Source: Globodera rostochiensis (lineage: Eukaryota; Nematoda; Chromadorea; Rhabditida; Heteroderidae). Taken from it: a stretch of 64,000 nucleotides of DNA. Every line of letters starts with the position of its first letter. Position 1 is the first letter of the stretch. Positions 9,401 through 20,470 of the stretch are shown here, in pieces. The stretch is from the NCBI GenBank assembly GCA_018350325.1, contig JAEVLN010000009.1:1261388-1325387 (forward strand). The letters are read 5' to 3'. Below the pieces are notes generated by a model that had not been told where the DNA came from, did not search any database, and worked only from the letters and a program-made list of their open reading frames with translations. Both the position numbers and the translations under genes were made by a program.

Positions 9401-11766
9401 CAAAAAATGACAATTTGTGTCGATTTTGAACACAATGCCAAATTAAATTTAAAAATATCTTTTGCAAAGCGCGCATTCCCAATACGTATATGCCCTTAAC
9501 AGATCGAGACAAAAATTCGAAATTTTCTCGGCGGCGCCTACCGGCACCGCCGACCTCCCCGCCGCCCCTCCCCTCCTCTAATTTGTAATGGAAGCAGAAA
9601 TCGCAAAAAAAAATTGCATTTTTGAAAATACCTTAACAAAAAAATGGAGTAAAAACGGAAATGCAATCTTAAAAATCGAACATTTTTTAGAAAAATTGAT
9701 AAAAATTGCTGTAAAAGGGAAAAACCACCCCTAAAAATCGTCTGGGAAATGGAGTTTTCAACCATTGGGGTCGGAAAACCGAAAGCTTCGGTTCGGTTTT
9801 CGGTTACCGGTTCGGTTAACCGAAAGCTTCGGTTCGGTTCGGTTATCGGTTTCGGTTTCGGTTAACCGAAAATTTTTTGAAACCGACAGCCTTAGTTGGA
9901 AGGGGAACGAGTCGATATTTTACCGTTTGGACGAGTCCACAGATTGTTTTCAGCATGGAAAATGTGCGAAAGGTCTGCTTCGATCTGTTCTTTGCCGGAC
10001 AGGCGAGTCTTTGGGGGCGCGGTGCTTGGCGGGTGGTTGGTTGATCCCCGACAAAATCAGTACATGAGACTAGGGATGTTCGAAAGTCTTGGTCTCGAGT
10101 CGAGAAAATTTCTCGGGTTTTTTTGGGTCTCGGTCTCGATTCTCAGTAAATTTCAAGTCTCGAAAAATCAGTACAGGAGACGACGTCAACCACACTCAAT
10201 TTCCTCGTCCTCTATTTGCTGTTGGACCAGCGGGTACAGTCAAAGATGCTGGCCGAGTTGGACAGATTGGACACGGAAAAGGAACGGGCCGGTGTTGTGG
10301 GAATGTCACAATGGCCGACCGGCCCAAATTGGCCTATGTGAACGCAGTTGTCAACGTGGGGTTTTGTTAGATACAATTTTGGATTCCAATAAATTTTAGA
10401 GTGAATTTTGAAGTTAAATTAAATCGGACGTTTTAACCTTGCCGACCAATTAAAGCATTAATTAACTTTCTGCTTCCCCTCTGTGAAGGAGTGTCAGCGA
10501 TTGTGCAATCTTTTGCCGTTCAATTTGACCCATCGAACAATGGCCGACGTGCAAATTGAAGGCAAGGACGGCCAAATTCGGCTAAGCCAAGGCACAAACA
10601 TTGTGCCACAAATTAGTTGTGTTCTGTTCGACGAGAAGGTACTCAAATGGACGGGTGGGATGGGCGGGTACTCAAGTGGACGGAGGGGGCGGCGGGTACT
10701 CAAGCGGAGGGGAGGGGCTGGCGGGTACTCAAGTGGACGGGGCGGGTACTCAAGCGGACGGGGGGCGGGTACTCAAGTGGACGGGGGCGGGTACTCAAGC
10801 GGACGGGGGGCGGGTACTCAAGTGGACGGGGCGGGTACTCAAGCGGACGGGGGGCGGGTACTCAAGTGGACGAGGGCGGGTACTCAAGCGGACGGGGGGC
10901 GGGTACTCAAGTGGACGGGGCGGGTACTCAAGCGGACGGGGGGCGGGTACTCAAGTGGACGGGGCGGGTACTCAAGCGGACGGGGGGGCGGGTACTCAAG
11001 TGGACGGGGGCGGGTACTCAAGCGGACGGGGGGCGGGTACTCAAGTGGACGGGGCGGGTACTCAAGCGGACGGGGGGCGGGTACTCAAGTGGACGGGGGC
11101 GGGTACTCAAGCGGACGGGGGGCGGGTACTCAAGTGGACGGGGCGGGTACTCAAGCGGACGGGGGGCGGGTACTCAAGTGGACGGGGGCGGGTACTCAAG
11201 CGGACGGGGGGCGGGTACTCAAGTGGACGGGGGCGGGTACTCAAGCGGACGGGGGGCGGGTACTCAAGTGGACGGGGCGGGTACTCAAGCGGACGGGGGG
11301 CGGGTACTCAAGTGGACGGGGCGGGTGATCGACCCGCGCAGCCCCCTTTCTTTATTTGCCGTTGTTTGGTGTCAGATCTTCCCAAATCCGCGTCGATTTC
11401 TTCCGGAACGCTTTCTGAACCAAAGTGGCCAATTAGAGCGTGTTGATGAATTCATTCCGTTCGGACTCGGAAAGAGGTGGGCGGGCGGGCATTGGGCTAA
11501 AAAACAGTTGCAAAACAACAGAATTTGCATGGGCGAGTCATTGGCACGGATGGAACTTTTCCTTTTCACGGCAAATTTCTTCCGAAATTTTCAGGTAAAT
11601 TCGCCGGGGGGGGGGGGGAAGTTTTTGCCCTCTCCGTTTTTTAAAGGTTCTGCCCGTGGACGCGCTCAATCCGCCAACGGCACAAAAGCAAAAATGCTTT
11701 GCGGTCCGTCCCTTCCCATACAAATGCCGAATTGAGCCAAGGGCGAAGGCACTTGCCGTCTTTTAA
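6407..11766 (+). CDS. Cytochrome P450, CYP2-clan nematode type (gene 1)
   Basis: Haem-thiolate monooxygenase anchored in the ER, oxidising small lipophilic substrates. Exons: 6407-6534, 6591-6778, 6827-6948, 7336-7497, 7915-8240, 9954-10002, 10177-10355, 10489-10638, 11376-11476, 11522-11594 and 11647-11766. Seen in order: N-terminal anchor [16 protein letters not shown], basic/proline hinge [10 protein letters not shown]-helix WKETRRF, I-helix AGQETTST, K-helix ECQR, FLPERF and haem loop FGLGKRICMG. About 532 residues, normal length. The ATG follows a trans-splice-like TTCAG. Intron 10003-10176 begins GC. Exon 7 needs one extra base between about 10270 and 10305 to join DTEKERAG to [10 protein letters not shown]. 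This is a real mutation or an assembly error. CYP33-like by resemblance (inference). Confidence 0.85.
6964..7330. repeat. 21-bp minisatellite filling P450-1 intron 3
   Basis: About 17 copies of CGCCCAAAGGGATGATCAAAA, with variants lacking a base or ending CGCTTTTTTAG. The array begins about 15 bases after the splice donor at 6949 and ends within the acceptor at 7335. One internal unit near 7171 carries the same CGCTTTTTT acceptor-like tail, so a second potential acceptor region exists inside the array. Confidence 0.9.
7598..7715. mobile_element. Palindromic MITE, CCGTAT family, in P450-1 intron 4
   Basis: Ends TACCGTATATATTCTTGTAAT and ACATGAGTATATACGGTA are inverted copies bordered by TA. 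The middle is a nearly perfect hairpin of GTGGGATTA words. It lies inside intron 7498-7914. Confidence 0.7.
7788..7876. mobile_element. hAT-like MITE with 8-bp target duplication
   Basis: An 89-bp GC-rich palindrome with ends TAGGGTTCCTCCCCGACCCC and its inverse GGTCGGGGAGGAACCCTA. It is flanked by CTCTGAAC at 7780-7787 and 7877-7884. Eight-base duplications and YAGGG ends are the hAT pattern (family knowledge). Relatives stand at 60896-61096 and, with other interiors, at 44198 and 51318. Confidence 0.8.
8275..9930. repeat. Composite repeat block filling P450-1 intron 5
   Basis: Intron 8241-9953 is nearly all repeats. Inverted words TATCGACTCGTTCCCC near 8280 and GGGGAACGAGTCGATA near 9903 border it. 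Inside are a C-tract array with units like CCCTAAATTAGAACC (8484-8625, started by a TACCGTATAACC half-MITE), a 102-bp hairpin of CCCATCTCATCACTTCCCAA type (about 8950-9052), a GTGGTGTAGTGGTTAGTGG tRNA-like patch near 9240, the repeat described at 9258-9520, and GGTTCGGTT/GGTTAACCG words at 9766-9885 related to the satellite at 24.8 kb. Confidence 0.65.
9258..9520. repeat. Dispersed repeat with a second copy at 51099-51310
   Basis: GATGGGCGGAATTCCGACTT followed by GACATTTTTTGGGCTCG, the AAATTTTAAGGAAAAAAATCGG stretch, and the tail with TGTGTCGATTTTGAACACAATGCC all reappear in order near 51105-51310. Confidence 0.65.
10639..11332. repeat. Minisatellite starting at the P450-1 exon 8 splice donor
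   Basis: About 30 copies of a 21-23-bp unit, GGTACTCAAGTGGACGGGGC or the form with AAGCGGACGGGGGG, in strict near-alternation. The first unit is the donor itself: exon 8 ends GACGAGAAG and the intron begins GTACTCAAATGGACGGG. Every unit therefore repeats a donor-like GTACTC. The array opens three long spurious frames on the plus strand because of its composition. Confidence 0.9.
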
Positions 11767-13068
11767 GCCAGCAAAAGTGGAGAAGCGAAATAATGCTTAA
11801 GGCTAATTATTCATAAAATTAGTGTACAACAAACACCTTCATGGCGGCATGGAACTGTAATTAATGTGCCATCAAAAAACAAACAAAAAAAATTCGTCAT
11901 TTGTTTAATGACATTAAATGTTGAAAGGAAATGAATGATATGGAAGTACGTAACGAACACTCCGAGAATATTCATGTAAAATAATAGTAATTTTATTTAA
12001 AATTCCGTTGCCACTGTTCAGTATTTTTCCATTCTCGTCATAGGTTCTCGTGCCAGAGTATGTTTGAAGAGCATTCAAAATTGTGTTTTTTTAATTATTC
12101 ACCCAAATAATTTGCAAGCTGAGGGTTATATATGTAGAGAGGGGAAAGGCCTATTCGCTTTTGATCCGATCGCTTTTTTAGTGACCATTCGCTTTTTAGT
12201 AACAAAAAGCAATTTATGAGCGGAATTTGAACAATAAAGTTATGACCCCTCAAATTTGGCCAAAAACCATAGGGGGGACTAGAGACCGGCAAAATCGCAT
12301 TTGCGTATCCCGCTGCGGGATTTTTTTTTCAAAATCTCGTGTGCGGGATCGGATTTGCGAGATTAATTCAGCAAATTCCGCATTTTTTTTAAATTTGCGG
12401 GATCCCGCGCGGTATTAACCGATTCAAAAACCGTTTTAAATTCTCAATTTTTAGTTTCTATTGACAATAATGGCTTCATTATTTATTACACGATAAAATT
12501 ATCAATCAATAGGCTACTTTTAGGCAAGAAAAAGTGCAAAAGGCGCCTAAAAGGCACAAAATTAAAGGATTCGACAAAAAAAATTCGAATTTAATTGAAT
12601 TTTCTAAAAGATTTTCGAAAAAACGCTCAAATAGTGGCAAAACAAAAAAAATAGGTAAAACCCTAAAGTATCAGCCCTGTAATCATGGATTAAATAACAT
12701 ATTTTTAGACAATTTTTAGAATAAAAAATATTTTTCATAAATTGACAAACGGGTCCCTCTTGTTGATCTTCATCACATCATTGTCAAATTGATTTTCTGT
12801 TTTTGTGCCCGAAGGGAGAGCCCGGCGGTGCCAATAGGCGCTATCGGGAAAAATTCTGGGATTTTTGTTAAAAAAGTTCAATCAAAATTTAGCAAAATTA
12901 ACCATTTTGCTTCGGAATTTTGGAAATTCTTCAAAAATTGGCAATCTTTGAAAGAAAATTGAAAGAAAGATGTAATTTACTTCAAAAATTCTTTTTTTTG
13001 TCGCTTATTAAAATAGGGAGAGAAAGAGCCCCCCATTCGAGAACACCCAACGAATTTGTTGTCTTGGC
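11767..13068. other. Intergenic AT-rich DNA with repeat scraps
   Basis: No gene recognised. At 12270-12420 there is a partial palindrome rich in CGGGATCCCGC-type words, and near 12050 a short CATAGGTTCTCGTGCC patch resembles the B-box part of the SINE-like sequence at 5896. Confidence 0.4.
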
Positions 13069-14112
13069 TTAATTTGTGCAAAATCCGATCCGGAAATTTG
13101 GGCCATGCCAACACACGCGCGTGGCATTTGCATCATCGTAAGCGTAGCTATACGAAGTGGGAAACGCGGCAAGCATTGCGTTGTAGCCGGTGATCTGATC
13201 CGTCGTCCAGTTGTGGGTTGGCCCACACGTTGTCGGCTGGTCATGCGCATTCCGGCAACACACGGAGTCCGTGCCGTACGCCAAACACACACTTTTCACA
13301 CGCTTTTTCTGCAATATATTCAAAATGCTCAACAACCATGCAGACAGAATCTTGATTAACTAAAACAATTAAAAAAGAAAAAATTTCAAAAAAGTTTTGG
13401 GCTTTTTGAATTAACTTTTTTTTTAGATTACCTAATTGCTTGGGTTAGTTTAATTGTTAACGGTGTCCTAAAATGAATCTGCTGACTCCATTTCGGCCCG
13501 ATTTCGAACCCCTGACCAAAATTCGAACAATTTCAGAAAAACCAATTTTTTCTGAAATCGATTTTCTGCCAGCGCAGGATTGCCGAAATGGCAAAATCAG
13601 TTGAAGAAACCGATCGAACCGCTCAAAACTTACGCCATTTAAGTCAACCATTTTCATTGCATCCGGCATCGCGTCTACCAGCTGGTCCAAACTGTTGCCC
13701 AATTTGTAGTCGTAAATGACGGATCCATGTGAACAATTTGGCACATGGACACTGATCGGCACATTGGCACCGTCCACGTAGCTGACGTCAAACGTTTGTT
13801 TTCCGTCCGCATCGAAAGGTCCATTCAAAAAGAGAAATTGGCGGCTCAGCCGCTGCCAAGTTGCACAGCGGGTTATTCTGCAATATTTTTTTTAAAAAAT
13901 TTTATTTTTGAAATTAGCAAATTCAAAGAATTCAAATTCCCCACCATTTTGTCACAGTCCTGTGTTGGCCCACAACCGTTGCGCACTGCTCACTGCCGGC
14001 ACACTTTTTGTTTTTGTTGTGCCAGCCGTCAAATTCACATGCACAGCACCGGCCTACAAAAATTTTATATGGACATCCGTTGACCAAATTCAGCTGGACG
14101 CCTGCAACAATT
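13069..14112 (-). pseudogene. Thaumatin-like protein, frameshifted
   Basis: Thaumatin-family (PR-5-like) proteins are secreted and cysteine-rich, and nematodes carry several. Readable blocks on the minus strand from high to low coordinate: LNLVNGCPYKIF, then SVPAVSSAQRLWANTG with DCDKM, then PPISLF and LNGPFDADGKQTFDVSYVDG (13634-13877), then CLAYGTDSVCCRNAHDQ, SYSYAYDDANATRVC and the end FRIGFCTN (13069-13308, TGA). Splice sites flank 13634-13877 (GTAAGT donor) and 13308. Three frame breaks are needed: after KIF, at ANTG/DCDK (one extra C) and in the T-run before NGPFDADG. No clear signal-peptide exon is found upstream. Either a decayed gene or several one-base assembly errors; the family call itself is strong. 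Confidence 0.7.
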
Positions 14113-14516
14113 TGAGATCATCGACTGCATCAGAATTCCTCCCGTTGGCATTTTTTGGGAGTGGCACCGGTCAAGACACAAAATGATTCCATTTTTTCAA
14201 CTTATTTAAATGATTTTTCTCAAAAAAAACAACAATTTAAATAGCTAGCTCATATTTATTTAAATTCAGATAAATTAAAATGCCAAAATTGGCCAAGAAA
14301 TGGGAGTTTTAAGAAATCATTGCTTAGTTTTTGGTTGCTATGATTTTTTACACAGAAAAATTTGCCGAAAAAAACAATTTGTCCGTACAGCTTGTGCCAT
14401 TGCATGATGAAGATTCGTCGAAGTCGGAGGCCGTTGAGGACGGCAAAATCGGGATTCTGGGTTCTTCGGTGGCGGCATTTTGAGTGTCGGGGGTATTGAA
14501 GGCTAATATTGTCGGC

Positions 14517-15443
14517 TCAGGTGCCATCAGAGCTCGGTAAAGAACACTAAAAATATTATGACGACTTTTTTGATTATTGGAGCATTTGTATCTCCTTAAA
14601 AACCTTATTGAAAATCATATATTAACTTTTATATTAATGTAAATAAAAAGTTTCTTTGCTCAATTTTAAATCTAGACCATCATCTGGCAACCAATGTATT
14701 CGGTGACTGAAACAAGGTCTAGTGCCAAAATTCGAAGTGCCATTCCATCGAAATCGTCCATAAACGCCCCTAACCGCAGCGCCATTTGAAAGTCATTTTC
14801 GAGCAAAGTGTCAGCTAAATTTTGTCAAAATGAATTAAAAATAATTATTTAATTTTTGCATTTGTTTAAACCTTTGGAAAAGATGTGAAATGCCACCGTT
14901 TTGTTGATGAGATCGTTGGCAAAGAAGCCACCAAAACGAAGGCTGAAATTTTGGCCCATTTTTTGTCATTAATTTTTGCATAAAAATTCACTCGCCTCGA
15001 TTCAAAAGCGACTTTTCCATCAGCCATTTTGTCGATAATCAAACCGTGCCATTCTTTATGTCCCATCACTCCGGCACATTTATCAAAAAGCCCCTCCCAA
15101 TATAAGCCGATTTTCGATCGAAATCGCCGACTGACCTTTGAATTTTGGCCAGTTGCCTTGTTGCTTTTGTAGCAAAGTATAAGTCTAAAATATGAATTTT
15201 AACTTTATTATTTTTTTATAATTTAAACATTTTATTCCGTTTGCAGGCATTTTCCAGAATAATGGTCCCATTTTCTTTAACATTGCACCCATTCCAACGG
15301 TCCCCAACGTAACGAGGCCTGAATTCATTTATAATTTATTAAATTAATTTTAATTATATTTTTTCTTTAATTAATTACGGGCTGCGGCCAACATATGACT
15401 TTAAGACAATTGAAAGTAACACAAATAGTATGAACAAATTCAT
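14517..15443 (-). CDS. Secreted protein of unknown family (domain B), left-arm copy
   Basis: Exons on the minus strand: 15379-15443, 15229-15318, 14996-15184, 14872-14942 and 14678-14814, with a possible sixth at 14517-14546. The start MNLFILFVLLSIVLKSYVG is a signal peptide. The mature part has VGDRWNGC, ENGTIILENACKRN, LYWEGLFDKCAGVMGHKEWH and RFGGFFANDLINKTVAFHIF. Intron 14943-14995 begins GC. Read alone, it stops one codon after GCQMM and gives about 185 residues. If exon 6 is spliced on, an extra C relative to the right arm (TGGCACC TGA) brings a stop after ten codons. I do not recognise the family. Small secreted proteins of parasites are candidate effectors, but nothing here proves that. 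Confidence 0.6.
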
Positions 15444-15550
15444 TTGCTAAAAATTTAAAATATTTTAAATTCCGTAAAAATCAATTACAGTTTGATAAAC
15501 TCGTGTTGAATTATGTCGGTTTCAAAAAATTTTTCGGTTAACCTAAACCG

Positions 15551-15810
15551 AAACCGGTAATTGAACCGAGGCTTCCAGTTAATTGAACCGAAAACCAAAC
15601 CGAAACCGGTAATTGAACCGAGGCTTCCAGTTAATTGAACCGAAAACCAAACCGAAACCGGTAATTGAACCGAGGCTTCCAGTTAATTGAACCGAAAACC
15701 AAACCGAAACCGGTAATTGAACCGAGGCTTCCAGTTAATTGAACCGAAAACCAAACCGAAACCGGTAATTGAACCGAGGCTTCCAGTTAATTGAACCGAA
15801 AACCAAACCA
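15551..15810. repeat. 52-bp tandem array inside the left-arm foldback element
   Basis: Five copies of a 52-bp unit containing AAACCGGTAATTGAACCGAG and GCTTCCAGTTAATTGAACCG. The right arm has one copy of this segment (about 21500-21560) and instead amplifies a different 61-bp segment of the same element. Confidence 0.9.
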
Positions 15811-16109
15811 AAATTTTTGGTAAAGCAAAACCGTTACCCAAACCAAAAGCTTCGAAACCGGTAACCCTTAACCAAACCGGAATTTTTTTGGTTAACCGAA
15901 ACCGGTAAGCGTTAAACCGATAACCAAACCGAAATTTCCGAAACACTTAATTAAACCGAAATTTTTAATAAACCAAAACCGATATGAATTGAGTGGAATT
16001 GGAAAGTGATGAAAATGGACAAATCGGCGGGGAGCTTTCATCGCTTGCTTGTGATGGGAAATGGACATTGATGAAGGAAGGCCCGTCCAATGACTAATTC
16101 GACGAATCC

Positions 16110-16330
16110 ACAGATATTCGGACAACTCATCACCTGAAAATCCACTAAAAGTGCGAAATATTTTAATAGAAATTTTTGAAATTTTGATGAAAAATATTTA
16201 AAATATTGGGATTTACCAATTAAATAACTTGAAGTCATTAAATTTCTAAACTTAATTTCAAATTGGCAACATTCAAAAAGCCGTTCACTATCAAATTACA
16301 TCATCATATTTAATTGATAAACAAAAATGA
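16110..16330. repeat. Inverted repeat flanking the GT31 fragment (left copy)
   Basis: The stretch from CATCACCTGAAAATCCACTA through GAAATTTTT, TTTCAAATTGGCAACATT and AATTGATAAAC is repeated in reverse complement at about 17500-17720. Its first part also belongs to the large inverted duplication arm. Confidence 0.75.
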
Positions 16331-16528
16331 ATATTTCTCTGATGATTTATTTACTTTAAAACCTTTTCAATTTCTTCGATGTGTGAATTCTTTTTCGAAT
16401 TCCCATCAAAGACAATAAAATGTCCACAAATGATGCCTCATTTACCATGCACATTCCATGCATCAATCAAATCTGTTCATTCATTCAATCGGAACAAAAT
16501 TAATTTATCCAAAAAACGTTCATCCAAA

Positions 16529-17219
16529 ATGAATTTTCTACTTTTTATGCTTGTTTTTATTGTCCTAAGGGCAAGCGGCATCCAAGGAGGGTAATTAATT
16601 TGTTTTAAGTAATAATTTAAGTATAAACGCTTGTCATTTGCAAATTGGATGCTGCCCATTGAAAAGCAAATATATTTTTCAAAACAATAAATACTTTTTA
16701 AAAATATATTTTTAGTGATGGAAAGAATGACACAAAATTGTTTGCCACTAAGGTTCGTATGTCTTAAAAATTAATTTGCACATTTTTTCGATAGTAGAGT
16801 TAGTTTAATTTAAATAAAAAATTATTATAAACTCAGTAATTTCTTTATTTTTAGCATTTTAATATTCAATTCAAAAACATTGACAAAAAATGTTGGATGA
16901 ATTTGCCAATGCTTGCCCGAATCAGACGGAGTTGATAATGCTAACGCTGTCACGAAGAAATGGCTTTGAGACTAGAAAGGCCATTCGGCAAACGTGGATG
17001 AACGACTCGGTGAATTTGTGGTGAAATTTCATGAAAAAATTACCAAAATTTTTAACCTTGGGCAGGTCCCAGGCGAAGTTATTAGTTTTTTGATCGCCGA
17101 TGCCGGGGACGGGGAAGCGATCGATGTTCAAAAGAAGTTGGAGGAGGAGCAGGCGAAACATGGCGATTTGGTGTTTCTGCATGGCTTCATCGACATTTAC
17201 GCACACCTTCATTTGAAGG
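16529..17219 (+). pseudogene. Beta-1,3-galactosyltransferase-like (GT31) fragment
   Basis: GT31 enzymes are Golgi glycosyltransferases. A signal-anchor exon begins at 16529 (MNFLLFMLVFIVLRASG, donor at about 16591). Short exon 16715-16753 and an exon from about 16854 follow. The latter reads TELIMLTLSRRNGFETRKAI then RQTWMND, the GT31 start-of-domain motif. After a further intron, exon 17067-17219 reads VISFLIADAGD and HGDLVFLHGFIDIYAHLHLK, which fits the family's D..D.Y.NL..K block. The rest of the domain, including the DxD-containing part, is absent: sequence after 17219 is repeat DNA. One frame change is needed around 16900. Inverted copies of a repeat (16110-16330, 17500-17720) flank it. 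Confidence 0.6.
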
Positions 17220-18873
17220 TAGTATTATTGTACGGGACGGGAAGTTTGCGGAAAACCGGGACCAGTACCGAAATGGTCAATTTTTCCATTTTGGTACTGA
17301 AGCTTTGTTCCGGTTGCGCTTAAATGTTGAAATTAGTTGAGGTTTCTTACATAAACAATCACTTCCGATCAGAGCGTCGAATCGTCAATTTGTAAAAAAG
17401 ACATAGTAAACTTTTTAAACCCCACAGATTCAATCGAGAATTAGATCTATTAAAGCTAACATTTACGCGGCCTTTCAAAAGAAATTTTTTGCGATTGCTA
17501 ATTATCAATTAAATATGATGATGAAATTTGTTGCGGAACACAAAATAGTGAACGGCTTTTTAAATGTTGCCAATTTGAAATTAAGTTTTAGAAATTTAAT
17601 GACATTCTAGTTATTTATTTGATAAACCCCAATATTTTAAATATTTTTCATCAAAATTTCAAAAATTTCTATTAAAATATTCCGCACTTTTAGTGGATTT
17701 TCTGGTGATGAGTTATCCCAATATTTGTGCAAACGATCTCTGTTAAAAAAATGATCGGAATGCTTTTATGATTCTCCTATTTTGTCGTTTGAAAAATGGT
17801 TGGATTCGTCGTAATTCGTCATACGGTAGCCGGAAAATGCGACACTAAGAAAATGTTTTTAAAAATTGCAAAACCTTTGAAACTTATTTTTTTTATTAAT
17901 CTTTTAATAAATAATATATGTAATTGGTAAACCTTATATGTATTAAAACAATTGCCGTAAATTATTTGTAAGAATAGTAAAGGTGGGGACTAAACATTAA
18001 AATAATTTTTATATTCCATCTTCTTTTTAACTATGCACTTTTTTGTTGATCACTCATTAGGATAGGATAAGCGGAGATGTTTAAATGTTTAAGCCTATCG
18101 CCGCCGGTTTACCCCCCCCCCCCCCCCTGTAATAATTACCCACTCTAGGAGAGTGGTTGAAAATAATTACAGATGGGTAATTAAAACTAGTATTTACGGT
18201 AACCGATTTTGGAGGAAGTCAATTTGGGACAAGGGGACGGACAATTGAACATTTTTTTGTTATTTTCACACAAAAATTCCAAAAGAAAATTTCAATTCGA
18301 AAAGGGTGCGTCATTTGAATGCTTTTTCTTCGTCTTTCATCGGCAAAAGCGGGCGGATGATTAACAAAATATCTTTGGTTTGATATAAATTGTTTATGAA
18401 TCAACCAAAAAATCCATTCATTTCTAAGGCGGTCGGCAGCAAACAGAATATTTTTATTCCATTTGAATTGTACAAAATATAAATACATAAAGGGTTTTCT
18501 TATTCAAATAATTAAATGTAATAGAAAATGCCATCAATAGGAGTGAATGTACATTTTTTTTAGCTTTTGTTATTCAATCTATTCTTCTGGCAATTTTAAT
18601 ATGTGCAAAAAAGACCCCTAAAATTTTTTTTATCAAGACTAAAAAGTCTGCCCGCCAAAAAATGCAACTTTTTAAGATTCTAAATATTTAAAAAATTTTG
18701 ACTAAATTGCTTTTGTTTAAAATTGTTAATTCAATTCATTATCGGTTTCGGTTAACCGAAAATTACGGTTATTTTATTTCTTTATTTTCCAATAAATATC
18801 TTTTTTATTGATCTTACAAAAATTATCGTGTTTCTGATGATTAACAATTAAATATATTTTAAAACATTTAGAA
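17220..18873. other. Repeat-rich gap between the GT31 fragment and the nuclease-fold gene
   Basis: 17225-17320 matches part of 45355-45540 (GACCAGTACCGAAATGGTCA words). 17500-17720 is the right copy of the inverted repeat around the GT31 fragment. 18105-18201 is a C-tract plus the right half of a CCGTAT-family MITE ending ATTTACGGTA. 18250-18545 is the uninterrupted relative of the MULE target repeat at 1820/2526. No gene seen. Confidence 0.55.
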
Positions 18874-20470
18874 ATGTATTTTCAACCCATACTTTTTTTA
18901 TTCACATCGTTCAACATCGGTAAGAAATTATATTAAATTTTTAACAAAAATTACTTAAATAAGCGTCATTAATCAATAATTTTAAATTTTTAAAGTTTAT
19001 GGTGAAATACCTCAATCAAATCGCATAATTATGCGCATATTGACAATGAACACGTGGCACGCGGGACAACATGTTGAGAATGGCTTTAGCAAAATTGCCA
19101 AACACATAAAAGCTCTTAATGCAGATGTTGTTTTGCTTCAAGTAATTAATTATTGTAGTATTATAAAATATCGCCTAATTCTAATAATTAATAATAATAA
19201 TTGAACATTAATTCATTATTATTGTAAGGTGAATATAATTAATTAAATGCCAAGCTAAAAATTAAGGAAATGAATGCCAAGGCATTTGATCAGTTAATGA
19301 AGAAACTTGGCAAGCAGTGGTCTTCTTGAGCACCTGGAAAGTAAACCGGCAATTATCACCAAACACAAAGTAATTTTTATTTAATTAATTATAATTTTTT
19401 TTTAATTTAGATTATTGCTAATACAAAATTTTTTACTAACTGGACTTTTGGTCTTACAATTTTTCAAGACAGCGGAATTACGCTGAATGTGGTGAACATG
19501 CATTTGAATTATCGCAATTATGGCCCAACACTGGTGGAAAATGCCAAAACGGGTGTAACAGCGGAAAGCATTTTGGCCGACGACTTTCAACCCCAAGGCA
19601 AACTAATTTTATTATTTTTATTAATTTTAATAAAATTTAAATTTAGGTCGCCTTCAAAACTTTTTGGAGCTGAGTTCACAACCGTCCTTCAAAAAATTCC
19701 TTGCACAAACCTCCGAAGTGCCGCTAATTTTGGCTGGTGACTTTAATGAGCCTTCACATTTAGACTGGACAAACAAAACATGGCAAATTAAATTAATTCT
19801 TTTAAAAATAAATTTAAAACAAATTATAAATTCTTTTAAAAAATAAATTATTTAAAACAAAAGTTTCAGTCATTTGCACAAAGGCTTCGTAATGGAATGG
19901 CCGGTCACCAAATATTTGTCGGAAAAGCACGGACTCGTTGATACGTTTCGTCAGCTTCGCCCAAATGTTTTGGAAACACCGGGTATATTTTATATTTTTT
20001 TTATTTAACCAAATTTATAATTTTATTTAAATAACGAAATTATTAGAAGGCTAGCTTGAATATTTTTGTTGTTTGTTTGTTTTTTCAACCGCTTACTTAA
20101 CTTAATTTTTATAAAATATGTGAACCTTCTTACTTCAAAAACATGATTTTTAAATTCTACCTTTTTGATTTTTAAATCATTGAAATATAAAAATATGTAA
20201 ATGATGCGTTAAGGACGAACTTGGTCTTCAGTGTGGGACGAGGCGTTTGAGCCCTCGGACCGGATCGACTTCATTTTCTACAAATCTGATCAGCTGAAGC
20301 CGGTCCAATCGTTCACCTATTCCGGCTTAGAAGCGCTGAAAAAATTGCCGGAAAAGGACCGATGGGTGGGCATTGAAGAGCTGGAGGAGCGGGACTGGAG
20401 TTCGGATCACTACGCCGTGGTCACTGATTTTGTGATGGACAATCGTAAAAATGTCCTAGTTGATCATTGA
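18874..20470 (+). CDS. Secreted endonuclease/exonuclease/phosphatase (EEP) domain protein
   Basis: EEP-fold enzymes hydrolyse phosphodiester or phosphomonoester bonds with Mg2+ (DNase I, sphingomyelinase and inositol phosphatase types); the substrate cannot be told here. Exons: 18874-18919, 18996-19141, 19267-19369, 19411-19597, 19647-19782, 19870-19982 and 20214-20470. MYFQPILFLFTSF is a short signal peptide. Active-site blocks seen: LTMNTWHAG, DVVLLQ with E starting the next exon, NVVNMHLN, LILAGDFNEPSHLDW and the terminal WSSDHYAVVTDF. The start ATG directly follows CATTTAGAA, a trans-splice-like acceptor. Introns at 19598 and 19783 start with GC. Exon 3 has one surplus T near 19325 (TCTTCTTGAGCAC); removing it would restore SSEHLESKPAI. 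All other phases fit. Confidence 0.8.

Larger units (their letters stand above)
14430..16290. repeat. Left arm of a large inverted duplication
   Basis: Reads as the near-exact reverse complement of 20889-22672. The outer breakpoint falls near 14430 (22672 in the other arm), inside an exon. Each arm contains one copy of the domain B gene and one GGTTAACCG-type foldback element. The two arms are separated by about 4.6 kb. Confidence 0.85.

Noticed and set aside
10483..11735. Three overlapping plus-strand ORFs rich in GGYSSGRG or RVLKWTG
   Set aside because: They read through the intron-8 minisatellite of P450 gene 1. Only their flanks are coding.
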